A stretch of DNA of 64,000 bases from Amborella trichopoda (lineage: Eukaryota; Streptophyta; Magnoliopsida; Amborellales; Amborellaceae), in the NCBI RefSeq assembly GCF_000471905.2, contig NW_006500321.1, positions 157,462 through 221,461 on the forward strand, given 5' to 3'. Position 1 is the stretch's first letter. The number at the start of each line of letters is the position of its first letter. Under the pieces are notes generated by a model. It did no database searches. It was not told where the DNA came from and saw only the letters and a list, made by a program, of their open reading frames with translations. Positions 10,975 through 22,814 of this stretch are shown in pieces. The position numbers were made by a program, and so were the translations under genes.

Positions 10975-11220
10975 GTGTTGGGTGAATTTCAAACCACCCT
11001 AGTGCCGGTTGACTTTACGCCAGGTGAATTTCAAACAACCCTATCGCCGATTGACTTGGCACCGAGTAAGTTTCAAAACCACCCTAGCGCTTGTTAACTT
11101 AGTGTCGGTTGTGTTCAAACAGTCTCGTGGGTCGTTCACAGCGTCAGCTGAGTTTTAACAACCCAATGCTGATTGTGTTTTTGAGAACCCAGCGCCAGTT
11201 GAACACTTGCAAGAAACAAT
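10975..11220 (+). repeat. ~45-bp tandem units with the CGCCGGTTGACTT motif
   Basis: Repeated phrases of the form ccctagcgccggttgacttagcgccgggtgaatttcaaa are seen here and in F at 61440-61750. Around five diverged units are recognisable. They share the core motif with the LTR minisatellite. Confidence 0.6.
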
Positions 11221-11739
11221 TATCGCTACACCTGGTGCCGGCTGTGCATCAAGCAGCCTATCGTAACCTACTCCAGGCTGAAGCCTTGTGTGTCCTGTAG
11301 TACCCAGGATGTGTCTCGTCATTTCCCAGTGGACTTGCACCCAAGGCGTGACCTATCATCCCCAATGGAGTCAGAAGCGGGCTACTGTCCCTCATCCCAA
11401 AGTTGGAGTCACACTCATACTGCTGCCCATTATCCCTAATGGAGTTAGGGTCATTCTTACCTCTTCAATTCCTGGTGGGTCTATTTCACACCAAACTATC
11501 TTATCCCCAGGAAGTCACATTGCCTATTCTCCATAAAGTCTTATCTTTCACCTCAGGGAGTACGCTTACCCCCTTAAGCACTAGTGAAGTCTGTTTCTAT
11601 TGGCCATCCTTCATCAAGTCACCATTTCCATCTGAGCCCTCAGTTGGTGGATGGTCTTAACCATTTTATCCCCAGGGAGTCGAATTACTGCTCACAGACC
11701 TATTCCCCATGGAGCTCCACCTGCATGATGACCCAAATA

Positions 11740-12160
11740 CGGTTCGCACGGAATGACCCTAAACTGTACAGGCCTGGTCTAGTTGCATGACCCCAAAACT
11801 GCATGGTCTGAACTATATGACCTTAAACTGTAGTGGAGGTCTGGTCGCACGACCCTAAATTGCACGGTCTTAGTTTCATGACTTTAAACTGCAGCACCAC
11901 AGTCCAGCTGTATCACCTTAAACCATAGTGCACATCCTAGCTGCATGATGATAAAAGGCTCAGTGCCATGGTCCAAACTATATGACCTTAAACTGTAACG
12001 GAGGTCTAGTCGCATGATCTTAAACTACATTGTCCTAGTTGTATGAAATTAAATTACATAACCATGGTCTAGCTGTATGACCTTAAACTATAGTGCACGT
12101 CCCGACCGTATGACGATAAACTGCTTTGCATAGGCCCAGGAGGCATGACCATAAACTTAC
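11740..12160 (+). repeat. Short minisatellite, ~35-40 bp units (element A)
   Basis: Units resemble 'gcatgaccctaaactgcatggtc' and 'ggtccaaactatatgacc'. A detached remnant lies near 12490-12560. The array is the counterpart of the far longer one at 62240-64000 in F, so copy number at this locus differs strongly between related elements. Confidence 0.65.
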
Positions 12161-12790
12161 CCCCAGATACTCGCACACGCCTTTTTGTCCACTTTTATGC
12201 ATGCCTTCCCTAACCTACCTATTAGTGTGGGTGTGCCACCTTCATTACCTCCCCAGTGTGTCCATCCACTTCATCACCATAGCTCATTCCCTAGTGAGTC
12301 TCACCCATGCTCACAAAACGGCGAACCATCATGCCATCCAAACTCGTTGTAAGTTAGTGGGTCACCATCGTCCACCCACATTTCATGCATCATCCATCTG
12401 CCATATGTAGCCTAATGCCATTTCCCCAAGTGATTCAAACCACCACCATACTCAGTCCATGACCATTACAGATTGCCATCCATCTTCATTATGGTTCAGT
12501 TGTATGACCTTAAACCATAGTGCACATCTTGGCTGCATGTCGTTAAACTATTTCACATAGGTCCCGGAGGCATGACCCAAAACATGCCTTCATGAAAAAA
12601 TGAATGATAAAATAATGGGCATGGTGTATACTTGAAAAGGGGAACGTCATGAGTAAAAAAGATGGACGGGCATGGTCATGAAACCTTGAGTAAAAGAGTT
12701 CCGTGAATAAAACAAAACTAGGCATGGTGAAATCTCGAAAGAGCATCGTGAGTAAAAAATGGATGAAAAATGTGGACATGACCGAAATTC

Positions 12791-13123
12791 ATGTGGAAAA
12801 GAGCCCTAGATAAAAGGAAATTCGTGAAAACCGTCTCTACAGCGTCGCTTCCCAAGTTCAAGCGAAAATCCACAAAGGACACTTGGACCAATAAACAGAT
12901 TGATGCAGCACTCGCGACTTCAGCCCTCACTCAAAAAGAAGAAATTCCTGGTGTCGTAATGACAGGACTCCAAAAATACGACCTTCAAGGAAAAGATTCA
13001 TATAGCTTAAGTCCAGTTACAAAAGGACTTCAAAGACAGAAGATTCTCCAAGACGGCAAGACAAGTCTCATGAGGAAGAACATTATTCCCACGAGGTCAC
13101 AAATACACTCTAGAAATAAATAA
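12791..13123 (+). CDS. Unrecognised 110-codon ORF in the distal 3' UTR
   Basis: This is an open plus-strand frame, lysine- and threonine-rich, with no motif I recognise, located 560 bases before LTR B. The matching distal 3' UTR of F is outside the window, so conservation cannot be judged. It could be chance. Confidence 0.2.
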   Translation: MWKRALDKRKFVKTVSTASLPKFKRKSTKDTWTNKQIDAALATSALTQKEEIPGVVMTGLQKYDLQGKDSYSLSPVTKGLQRQKILQDGKTSLMRKNIIPTRSQIHSRNK

Positions 13124-14972
13124 TCCAAAGGAAAGAAACTAACAAAGCCAGTGGGAAACCTGTCAGAGACTTCAGCTCGCCTAGTCGGCTTGCCCAGACC
13201 TTCGGGATTGGCTAATAAACCTGCCCTTGACTAGACTCGATAAACGAGACCTACAATGGTACTTTGATCGTCAAAAGCTAACCGAGTGTAGTAGCAACCC
13301 GTGTTGATCAAAAGCAAACAACTGAACCCAGACCAAATGGGAATAATTCCCTTCAACATGGCACTCAAATGCCAGATGGACCTGATTCTGATTGACGAGG
13401 TCCGTACAAAATCCTCAGCTTCAAAATCACCAATAGTCCACACGAGGGTGAGGATTTTGACAAGATCCCTCAAAAAAGTCTCTTTTCACCTATAGTCTCC
13501 ATGGACAGACCCGCGAACAATGCATCACTATGTCTGAGCATCCTAGTTACACTGTTACGTGAATATCCTCGACCTTCACGTGGTCTTATAGCTAGAAAGA
13601 AAAAAGTAAAAGTTGAAGGAAATTTTTTGAGTGATTGTCCTTCTCATTTCTCATGAAGCACAACAATCGACGGGGCAGGCTGTTTGAACGTATTTTTCAG
13701 CACCTTGGTCCCTAGTACGAAGCAGGTCAATAAAGCCTACAAAATAGTAGAAATTCCAGATAGTCTCAGGAAGGCCCCATAACTGGTCACCATCTTCATC
13801 AGCACTTCAAAAGACCACCTACTAAGTTTCATAGCGATTAGACATGCTTAAGGCAGTAAACACAAAGAAACAATTTCAACGAAATCGGTCTTTAGCACCC
13901 TGAAATGGACCTTGTAATTAGAGCCATATTTTTGGGGCATCAAACAACTATAGGACCACCACCATTAGGTTCAGCATGGTCGAAAAGCTCTATGGGTCAA
14001 GTTTCGGGTTATTCAAGCACTCCAAGACAAAGTTATGTGTGAAATATCGAAAAGGGGTAGGCCACACACTATTCCCTTGTGGCCACCCTGCACTAAAACA
14101 CCATTAAAGGTGGCTATTTTATAGTCACTGACAGTCACTTCATGGGCCTATAACTCATTCATTCCAAGTCAGATCGTTCCCAAATTTGGTGAGCATGTTT
14201 GTGTCATCAGGACGAGCAATTCGATATGTGGTACGCCCCGTGACCACGCCCGAGCAGGTAGAAAAACATAACGAAAGTTGCTGATCCGTGAAGGAAGTTG
14301 CAAAAAATTCAGCAGCAGCACGCCTCATTCGAGCAGCCAGATCACGACGCTTGCATACCTGATCGGCACGAAACTAATTGTATTATGTGTATGAGGTCTG
14401 AGGCTATCTCTTGTCTGAACCTTACGTACGATGAACAATTGGATTTCACACACAAAGGCGTCAAAGCTACTGTAAATTTCGGTTGTCAGATTTCAAGTTT
14501 TCGGTCAAAAATTCGTGACGATAAAATCTTCATCTGCACACGAAATCAATCTACGTTTGTTGCAACATGATCGTGATGGGATGCTCAGTGTGATTTAATG
14601 AAGAAATCACAAAGAAACATCAAGGAATGAGCACACAATCAATTCGAAGTTTTAAAGATTCAAGTCTCATGATCATGGCTCAAAACATGATTCATGGCTC
14701 GAAGATGGTATCAAAATGTTCGCCATGCCGAGCCTTAATAGAAAACAATACTATTTCGATCAAACGGGCATTAGAACGGCCATGGGTCAGCCACGGAAGA
14801 TCACACAAGTTCTCGAGCAGTAGCAAGACTGTTATGGAATTCTACACATTGTTAGGCAAGGGCAAACAATCCGTTTGCACCCATTTTAGAAATTTCTTTA
14901 AATTCAAGTAAATTGTAATTATCTTTAATTCTAGGTAGTTTTTTGACGTACACTCACGTTTTAATCCAATTC

Positions 14973-14980
14973 TATATAAA
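14973..14980 (+). promoter_or_regulatory. LTR B TATA box
   Basis: TATATAAA lies just after a CCAAT sequence (14966-14970), inside a block conserved among LTRs B, C and D. AATAAA at 15032-15037 could be the poly(A) signal of the sense transcript. These placements fit a gypsy LTR but are inferred. Confidence 0.5.
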
Positions 14981-15069
14981 CAGGCATTACCTTATTATAC
15001 AAAGGACATATCCATTCTTCTTGGATCAATCAATAAAATTCTTATTTTTGGTTGAGCTTGTGGGTATGT

Positions 15070-15136
15070 CTTGGAGAGAGAGAGAGAGGAGAGAGAAAAA
15101 AAGGGCTGGCACCCTTCGGGTAGGTAACTTTCTCTC
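15070..15136 (+). other. GA-run / CT-run foldback
   Basis: A run of GAGAGAG is followed by about 35 bases containing ggctggcaccct and then by a run of TCTCTCTCC, which allows a long purine-pyrimidine hairpin. The same arrangement occurs in C (19063-19136), D (26787-26856) and, inverted, at 53705-53774. Confidence 0.5.
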
Positions 15137-15354
15137 CTCTCCTCTTTCTCTCTCCTCCCTTCTTTATCTTTTCTTCCATCTTTCTCTCTCCTCCCCTCTT
15201 TCTCTCTCCTCCTCTCTTTCTCTCTCCTTCCCTCTATCTCATCTTTATCTCTTTCTCTCTCCTCCCCTCTGTCTCGTCTATATCTTTATCTATCCTCCCT
15301 TATTTCTCGTTCTTATCTTTATCCCTCTTCTTTTCATCTCTATCTCCTTCTCTT

Positions 15355-16215
15355 TTGAAGCTAGTCGACAAAGTCTAGCACTGGTTGGATTTCTCTCCAT
15401 CCTTCTCTTTTGAAGCCAATCAATGGAGCCTAGTGCTGCTTGAATTTCTCTCTCTTCTTCTCTTTTGAAGCCACTCGGCAAAGCCTAATGCTAGTTGGAT
15501 TTCTCTCTCTCCTCTTTTGAAGCCAATCGACGAAGCCTAGCACCGGTTGGATTTCTCTCTCTTCTTCTCTTTTGAAGCCAATCGGTGAAGCCTAAAGCTT
15601 GTTGAATTTCTCTCTCTCCTTCTCTTTTGAAGCCAATCGGTGAAGTCTAGCGCCGGTTGGATTTTACTCTCTCCTTATCTTTTGAAGCCAGTCGGTGAAG
15701 CCGACCGTCGACTGGATTTCTCTCTCCTTTTCTGTCACAGTGGGTAAAGCCTAGTGCCGGCTCGATCTCTCTCTCTTGCTTCTCTTCTACCACGACCGAC
15801 GTAAGCCTAAGGCCGGTTGAGTCTCTTTCTCGTCCTTCTTCTGACAGTCGGTGAAGACTAGTGTCGATTACATTTTCTCTCTCTTCTCCTCACAGTCGAT
15901 GAAGCCAGTATCGATTGTATTTTCTCTCTCTTCTCCTCATAGTTAGTGAAGTGTAGCACCGCCTGCATTTTCTCTCTCTTCTTCTTACAGTAGATGAAGC
16001 TTAGCACTGACTATATTTTCTCTCTCTTCTTCTGACAGTCGATAAAGCCTAGCACCGATTGTATTTTCTCTCTTTTTCTGAAAAGCAAGCGAAGCCTAAC
16101 GTTAACAACATTTTCTCTCTCCTCTCCTCAATATAACACAGTCGGTGATGCTTAACACCGACTGTATTTTCTCTCTCTTCCTTCTAGCACAGCTAACAAT
16201 GCCTAGTGTTGATTG
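15355..16215 (+). repeat. LTR B minisatellite
   Basis: About 14-16 degenerate units of 50-60 bp combine a version of 'agccaatcggtgaagcctagcgccggttgg' with a 'atttctctctctccttctctttt' spacer. The first units carry 'gaagccaatcgg' and later ones 'gacagtcggtgaagcc', so two unit subtypes are arranged in two blocks. The later block matches positions 1-590. Confidence 0.75.
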
Positions 16216-17021
16216 CGCCTTCCTTCCCTCTCTCTCTTTTACTCTCTCACCTTTCATACTATTCTCTTCCTTTTTTCTCCCTCCCTCCTTCTGTTCCCTT
16301 CTTTTCTTACTTCATTACTTATCCGTTCCTCATAACCATCATTCTGTTACTCTTTCATTAGACTAAGAGGGATCGAGGTTATCCTTTCATGGTAGTCCTG
16401 TCGTCTAGCCATAATGTTGTTGTGTCAGGATTACTTGGCCTGCTTTATTGGCATGATAGCCTAACCATCGTGCCTAGCTAGTTGGTACTGGTAATGACAT
16501 CTAGTAGTAATCCTGTGAGCCAATCTTAGTTATCGGGCTCGTTTTGCTACCACGTTAGGCCAATTACTGACCAGCTTAGTCACCGCTCTGATCTTCCTGT
16601 TCAGTCGAATTCTTTTCTCCCTTATCTTTCTTCTCTTCTTCTTTTGAATGCGCATGCTTGTGTACGTTCATCAAAGAGGAAAAGGGTGAGGTTTTACCCA
16701 CTTGTCTTATAACCTTACCATATATGTGTGTGATTGTAGAAAGCAAGAAGAATACAAGACAAGGAAGGTGATTCCGAACCAATTTTATTACTGGGGGGTT
16801 TTCTTCGTGATCTAAGAGGGCGCCCACGCGAGCTAGCCCAAGTAAGTCCCGAACCCACCTTTAAATTCCTCTCTCACTGGTTGATAATACCTGCCCCCGT
16901 TCTTGAACATGGTTCCCAAAAGAGCATTCTAAAAAATGTCCCGGGTCTTCCCTTGAGACCCGAGATATGTGCCACCCGATCCCCAAAAGAATCTGGAGGG
17001 TGAGATCGAGGCACCTAACCA

Positions 17022-17681
17022 ATGTCGACCTGATGTTTTGCTCTCAAGTTCTTACCCAAATTGAGGGGAGAAGGGACATGAAAATCCCTTGCTTCAGCAT
17101 TGGAAGATTCTTTGCCAATGTTCCTTGCATTGGTGACACATTAGCCGCCGCACACCGCATACACCTTGCTACTGGCAAGTCGTTTACCGATACTGCTGCT
17201 TGAGGTAGCCATAAGGCCACCCCTTTCCATTCTGCGGCTGACGGTTTATCTGTGGCCACTCCTGAGGGTCGTCGCAAGGCAACCCCTCATTCACTTCCAC
17301 TTTGAGTCCTCATATTGAGGAACTCGGCACACCAAGGAGGAGGTTCAAGAACATCCACCTTCAACACACGTACCGAGGCTCGTGGTTCATCCACTCGATC
17401 TATACCCCTAGGTAACCCTCAGGTCGCTTCGGGTCATCTTCAGGGTTTGGGTATTTTCAGACCTTGTCCATCACATTCTGTTCATGTGCATTGCACTGGT
17501 TGGGGTGCCACTGCCGCTGAACCCTCATTGTCCCTCCCGGCACATGTATGTTGACCTTGTGAAGAAGGTTCACACGGCTGTTTCCTCACAAACACCTGCT
17601 CAAAACCACCGTTCGAGCCCGAGATGACCCTCAGGTCACCTGAAGCTTCTCTTCAAAGGGCGTACACATGCCGACCCCACG
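17022..17681 (+). pseudogene. gag-leader fragment between LTRs B and C
   Basis: The segment aligns by eye with the region just inside the other elements, for example 28196-28850 in D and about 1620-2280 in A (phrases such as 'ctactggcaagtc', 'ggctcgtggttcatccactcga' and 'aagggcgtacacatgcc'). PBS and roughly the first 180 bases of leader are missing directly after the LTR B end, and LTR C begins where the fragment stops. It is non-functional. Confidence 0.65.
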
Positions 17682-20282
17682 TGTTTGAAGACATTTTCAA
17701 CACCTTGGTCCCCGGTCAGTAAAGCCTAACAAGTAATGGAAATTTTGATAGTCTCAAAATAGGCCCCAAACAGGCCAAGATCTTCATAAGGACTATCAAA
17801 AGTCTCTTGCCAAGTTTCATCGTATTCCAACATGACTAAGGCACTGCTGACTAAGAAACAGTTTTGACAGAATCAACCTCTCGCATGGTGAAACAGACCG
17901 TATAACTAGAGCTATATTTTGGTGTCTCAATTTGTTGTGCGACCATTGCCATTACATCCGGCACGATAGAAAACCTCTAGAGGTCAAATTTCAGCATGAA
18001 CAGACATTACATGAAGAAGTTATAAGTGAAAGAGCGAAACAGGAAGAGTCGCACGCTATTCCCATGCAAACACCCTGCAACTCAACTCCATTAAAGGAGA
18101 AGTCATGAACAATGACATTTGATGCTTATATCTCCCTCGTCCAAGATTGGATCACGCTTAAACTTGATGGAGCATGTTCGTCTCGTCGAGACGAGCATTT
18201 CGATATGTGTCACATCTCGCGACGATGTCTGAAAGTGAAGAAAAGCTAAGGAGAAGTTGTTGATCCGTGAAGAAAGTGCAAGAAAATCAGTAGCAACATG
18301 CCTCGCTCGATAGCCAAATCACGCCTCTTGCGAGCCTGATTGACATGAAACCAGTTCCATCACGTGCGTAAGGTCTAGGGTTATCTCTAATCTTAATCCA
18401 GTACATGATGAATGGTCGGATTTTGCACATGAAGCCGACGAAGAGACTATAAATTCTGTCGTCAAATTTCCAGATTCCGGCCAAAACTTCAAAGTTGCAA
18501 AATTTTTATTCGGGCATGGAATCGAGTTGCGTTTGTTGCCCCGCGATCATGACATCATGCTCAATGTGTTACAGCAAAGAAATCATAGAAAACATCAAGA
18601 AATGAGCATACAATCGATCCAAATTTTCAAGATTCATTCAAATTTTAAGTCACATAATCGTGCCCTAAAAACACGATCCATGGCTTGAAGTTAATATCAA
18701 ATCGATCACCATGCTGAGCCCTACAAGAAAACAATCATCTTTCGATCAAACGGGCATCAGAACGACCCCGGATAATCCATGAAAATCACGAATGTTCTAG
18801 GGCAACATAGGGACTGTCTTAGAATTCTACAACTTGTTAGAAAGGGGCAACTCTGTCATTTTGCACCTTATTTTTAAATTTCTTTTAATTCAGTTAAATC
18901 TGAATTTCTAACAATTAAGTTTCATTTCGATCAATCCAACCATTTTTTGGCACAATTTTATACATACCACGTACCATCATTACACACAATGGCCTGAAAC
19001 CCTTCACAAAAGAGAATTTTTATTGAATAGAATTCCCTTTCCTTCTCATTATTGGGTGATGTTTAGAGAGAGAGAGTAAGGAGAGAGAAAATTTTGGACT
19101 GGTGCCCCTAGGCTCAAGGTATACATTCTCTCTCTTCTTTTCTTTCTTCCTTTCCTTCTTAGCCTAAGCCTTCCTCAGAGTATATGCATGGCAGTGGCAG
19201 TGTCGTGCATGCCTCTTTCTTTCCTTTTTCTCCTTCCTATGGTTTCACAGGTTGCGCAGGCTTCCCTAATGTCCCACGCATACGCCATGTGCTCCACAAA
19301 AGGTAATCACCGTGCGACTTATTAGAAGTTATCGTCATGCGCCTCATCAGAAGCTACCGCCATCCACAAGGGACGTGCTGCCTTCCCGAGTTGCCGACGA
19401 CGATGCTTATTGCCGACCACGCGTTTCTCTTGTGTTCCACATCTAGCGCCGTGTGCCTCACGGGAAGCTATCACCATGAGCCTCTCCAAAAGCCATCGTC
19501 GCCAACAAGGGACGCGATGTCTTCTCATGATGCCAATGGCAAGGCCCATTGCCATCTGGATTCTTCCTCCCTCTGTAGTCTCTCTCTCTCTCTTCATTCC
19601 CTTTTCTCCTCTTTTTTCTTTTCTCTTCTCATTTGACTGAGGGTAAACTTAGCCTAGCATTGCCATAGCAATTTGGCTGTCGAGCAGTATTATCGTCGTG
19701 CTGGTCTTGAGTATCATGCATGTCTTGCTGCCACGTCAGATTAAGGCAATCCTATTGGCCTTGGTTTCAAGTAGTATTGTCGTCGCACTAGTCCTGAGTA
19801 CCATGCCCATCTTGCTATCACTCCCAGTCGGTAACTTTCCAGCTGTCATGCTAGTCTCACCCCTTCATCAAGATCTCTTCTTTTTTTTTCTTATCTTTAT
19901 TTGAATCTTCCACTCCATCATTCTCTCATATGAAAGTACATTGCCCGAAGACAAGGGTGGGTCCCATTGGCCCACTTTTCTTGAAAATTAACCATGTTAG
20001 TGTTGCGCAGAAAACAAGGTGATCGCAGGTCAAGGAAGGTGATTCTGAACTAGCTAAAGCAGCCGGGGGACTTTCATCGTGTTCTAAGAAGACGTCCATG
20101 CTAGCCAGCCCGAGTAAGTCCCGAACTCACCTTAAAATCCTCTCTCATAGGTTCGTATGCCTGCCCTTGCTCTTGAGCAAGGTCTTGAGAGAGCGATCTT
20201 ATGTCCCGGGTTCACTAGAAACCTAACATACGTGCCGCCAGATCATCTAGATCCAGAGGGCGAAATCAAGGCACCTAACCAC
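17682..20282 (+). mobile_element. LTR C (2601 bp, subfamily C/D)
   Basis: It runs from TGTTTGAAGA to cacctaacca. U3 matches LTR B and LTR D. The middle (about 19140-19900) matches D, with phrases such as catggcagtggcagtgt..gcatgcctct, and not the minisatellite of B. The last 300 bp match all the other LTRs. No PBS follows, and the next sequence corresponds to gag about 1 kb further in. Its length is within 5 bp of LTR D (2606 bp). Confidence 0.8.
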
Positions 20283-22410
20283 CATGGTCTACATCAAGCT
20301 CCCTGTAAGAAGGCTGCTGGTGGCCAATTCCTCCCCCATTCGTCCCACTTCTTCCAGTGAAACCATTGCAGACATGGTACTCTAAAGTTTTCTCCAAGAG
20401 TACTATCCTGCAATACCCTCTTCAAGCTCGTGCTCCCCCTAGAGTTAAAGGCCAACTCAGGGCAGGGCCCTCTTCATCACCGCAACCCACCTTCGTCCCC
20501 CTCTCCTTAGGTCGGGACAGTCCAAAATGGCCAAAGTGACTGTCATTGATGGCCCCTATCCCTTGCCTCAGCCTATAAAAGTGGCCATGGTCTGTTTGAA
20601 GGAGTCTGTCCATTCCCAAGCACCGTCCGTTTCTTAGTTCGAGAAAAACGTACACCAGAACTTGAGTACTAAATATGAGAATGGTGTACATATTGTGTCG
20701 AAGAAGAGGCTTAGAAGACCAAGGGGTAACAACCCCCTCAACCCCCTCTTCAAGAACCCCTTCTACCCATTTCTGATGGCAACCAAGCTTGAAGAAAAGA
20801 AGCTAGAGACTTGTGCAGTCATTACCGTCATTGGCGATGACACAAGTCAACAGCATCCACGGTCGCAAGATCATCATGAACCAATGATTACTACGTCTGC
20901 CTTCAAGGTCCAGGATCAGTTAGGGAAAAACCCACCCCTAGTGACTGGCATCTCAGTTCTAGTTCCCTAGATATCCAAAGCCTCAGCCATGCAAGGGGCC
21001 TCTCCTTCTGAAGAAAGACTTAGCGTGATGGTCATCGATCAGTCCGGTGACGAATCATAAGAAAGGTTGACTCGACTGGAAGAAATGATAAGCTGAATGA
21101 TCGAGAAGGTCGAGCGGATGGAAAAAATCAAGCCCCCTCGGAATTCCTCTCACCATGGGGCTAATTCTCCACCGATTACCCACCCACTCAAAGAGCCTCT
21201 AAGGCAGCCGCCTCATCCTAACTCACATGACCATCCTTCCCCACGCCAAGTCTCGCAAGCCGATATTGATGGTCAATCATAGCCTGTGGGCGACGCAGAT
21301 CCTAGGGATGAGAGAGACTCCCCTTTATCAAAAACCCTACCCCTCTTACATTGACTTGATCCCTTTCCAGCCTAATTATCAGAAAGGGAGGTTCCCTATC
21401 TTCAACGACATGAGTTCTCCCCACCAACACATCGCCCACTTTACCTCGGCATGTCAGGAGACTGCCACTGATGGAAGGCTCCTCGTCCGCCAGTTCATCG
21501 AGACCCTCAATGAACCGGCTTTCCAATGGTATGCTCGACTTCCACTAAACTCGGTGCAAACCTGGGAAGAGATGGAACTCTTGTTTTACAAGTGCTTTTA
21601 TGAAGTTGAAAGAGAGGTGAAAACTACTAAGCTCCTCACTATGACCTAAGAACCAAGAGAGCCAGTGGATTAATTCATCGTGAAATGGACAGATCTGGCT
21701 GCATACCAGACAAACTCTATGCCCAAGATTGATGTCGTCCAGACCTGTGTACGTAATATGCGCCCAGAGATCTCACTACACATTGAAGCTTCAAACCACA
21801 CCTCTATGTCGGATCTGATCTCCAAGTCCATCTGCATAGAAAGCCTCTTTAGGCACCATGGCGGATCCCAAACATAATCGCTGAGTGGCAGAAACAATTG
21901 GAATTCCGGTAGTTCTCGCCCTAATTCTCCAGGTAATTAGCAAAGAGGGGCAACTAGTGCCGCCATCACCGTCTAGGACCCTATGAAATCCCAGCCCCAA
22001 ACACTGGATATCTCTAAAGGGGTGCCCCCTGCTAATGCTCAGGAGACACCTAAAGCAAGGCAGCAGCGGCCTCAAGCCTATAATAGAGTGCCTCCGCCTC
22101 CAAACCTTTACCAAAAAGACTACTAGGAGGAGAAGAGGAACAAAGTTTATAGCTTCCATAGGGAGTGGGTTCCTGCTCTGCTCCGAATGTTGCTACAACA
22201 GGAAATGATTGACCTGCCTGACATAAGGAAGCCGGAAGAGGCTGAGATTGCCACTAGCAGATATTATTGCGCCTATCATAGAATGTTGGGGCATTCTTGT
22301 GAAGAATGTTTTACCCTCAAAGATCACATCGAGACCTTGATCCAAAGAGGACAAATTCAGCTGAACTCTCTCAAAAAGGCCTTCGACGCAGCTGAAGCAT
22401 CCAAGTCTCA
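20283..22410 (+). pseudogene. gag: gag of element C
   Basis: The sequence starts at a point equivalent to about 2350 in A, so PBS, leader and early gag are deleted. Part of the charged N-terminal region is at 20662-21280. The gag core lies at 21380-21880 (IAHFTSACQETATDGRLLV, FQWYARLPLNSVQTWEEME, VVQTCVRNMRPEISLHIEA). An intact zinc knuckle, CAYHRMLGHSCEEC (C-x2-H-x4-H-x4-C), is at 22268-22309. Stops occur near 21648 and 21672. The match to the other gags ends at about 22410, where Tekay LTR sequence begins. The second knuckle and everything downstream are absent. Confidence 0.75.
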
Positions 22411-22773
22411 GTGGCATGCAGTTTGACAGGTGGCATGCACAACATGCAGCACCTAGGGTCATGCACAAGCTCGGTGGTATCGTGCACATCAGTCCCTCTC
22501 CTAGCATGCACGGTGGCCTCCCTCCTTGTGCGCATGGTGGCCTCCTCGCATGGTGGCCTCCTCTCTCTTATCGCAGGCACAATGGCTTCTCTCCTTGAAC
22601 ACACGGTGGCCTCCTCTCTCTTCTTGCACACACGATGGCCTCTCTCCTTACACGAACGGTGGCCTCGTCTCTCTTCTCGCACGCACAACGCTTCTAGAAC
22701 GCATGGCAGCCTCGTCTCTCTTAGTGTCGCGCGTGCACTTCACTATGCTAGGAAAATCTTGGTCCTTACATCA
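22411..22773 (-). repeat. Partial 3' LTR of the Tekay fragment, with internal repeats
   Basis: Reading the minus strand, the LTR starts TGATGTAAGG right after a polypurine tract (22774-22788, TTTTTAAGGGGGTA). About 340 bases follow, built of diverged ~40-bp units of the form aagagagacgaggccaccgtgtgt. The open frames across it on both strands are products of the repeat. The junction with gag C is near 22410. Confidence 0.65.
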
Positions 22774-22814
22774 TACCCCCTTAAAAATGATTTTTACCCC
22801 AAAATCGTGTCTCA

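Larger units (their letters stand above)
9192..13680 (+). other. Long 3' untranslated region of element A
   Basis: There are 4.5 kb between the integrase stop and the 3' LTR. Blocks of it align by eye with the 3' region of F: 9960-11290 with 60240-61790, including the stretch beginning near 10170 and 60600 with repeated 'accgt...cacctcc' phrases, and 11290-12160 with 61790-64000. It holds motif arrays, a minisatellite, a putative antisense TATA box and an antisense poly(A) signal. From about 12560 to 13680 I see no array and no recognisable domain beyond one weak ORF. Confidence 0.7.
1..17021 (+). mobile_element. Element A: Tat-lineage Ty3/gypsy retrotransposon, degenerate
   Basis: This is a very large LTR retrotransposon, cut on the left by the window edge. 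Visible in order are the end of the 5' LTR, a PBS, gag, RT, RNase H, a second RNase H, integrase, a 4.5 kb non-coding 3' region and a 3' LTR. The RT-RH-INT order is the Ty3/gypsy order. The extra RNase H between RH and integrase, the long LTRs (the 3' LTR is 3.3 kb) and the arginine-tRNA-like PBS place it in the Tat/Ogre group. Stops and frameshifts interrupt all domains, so it is not autonomous. No protease domain is found between gag and RT. The end of the 3' LTR is followed by another gag-leader fragment rather than an obvious target-site duplication, and the 5' LTR start is outside the window. Confidence 0.85.
13681..17021 (+). mobile_element. LTR B: 3' LTR of element A (3341 bp)
   Basis: It begins TGTTTGAACG and ends aacca. 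Its start matches the starts of LTR C (17682, TGTTTGAAGA) and LTR D (25387, TGTTGGAAGG), and its 3' half matches 1-1360. U3 occupies about 13681-14970. A TATA box, a GA/CT foldback, a CT-rich stretch, the minisatellite and a conserved terminal 600 bp follow. It is longer than C and D (both ~2.6 kb) because it carries the minisatellite. It is followed by gag-leader sequence without a PBS. Confidence 0.8.

Noticed and set aside
14943-15413. Plus-strand open frame of 156 codons, rich in Leu and Ser
   Set aside because: It is the translation of a CT-rich simple repeat in LTR B. Other frames across such tracts are equally open.
19322-19640. Opposed ORFs of about 90-100 codons in LTR C
   Set aside because: They lie in a degenerate repeated block in the middle of LTR C, with no domain and no intact counterpart in LTR D.
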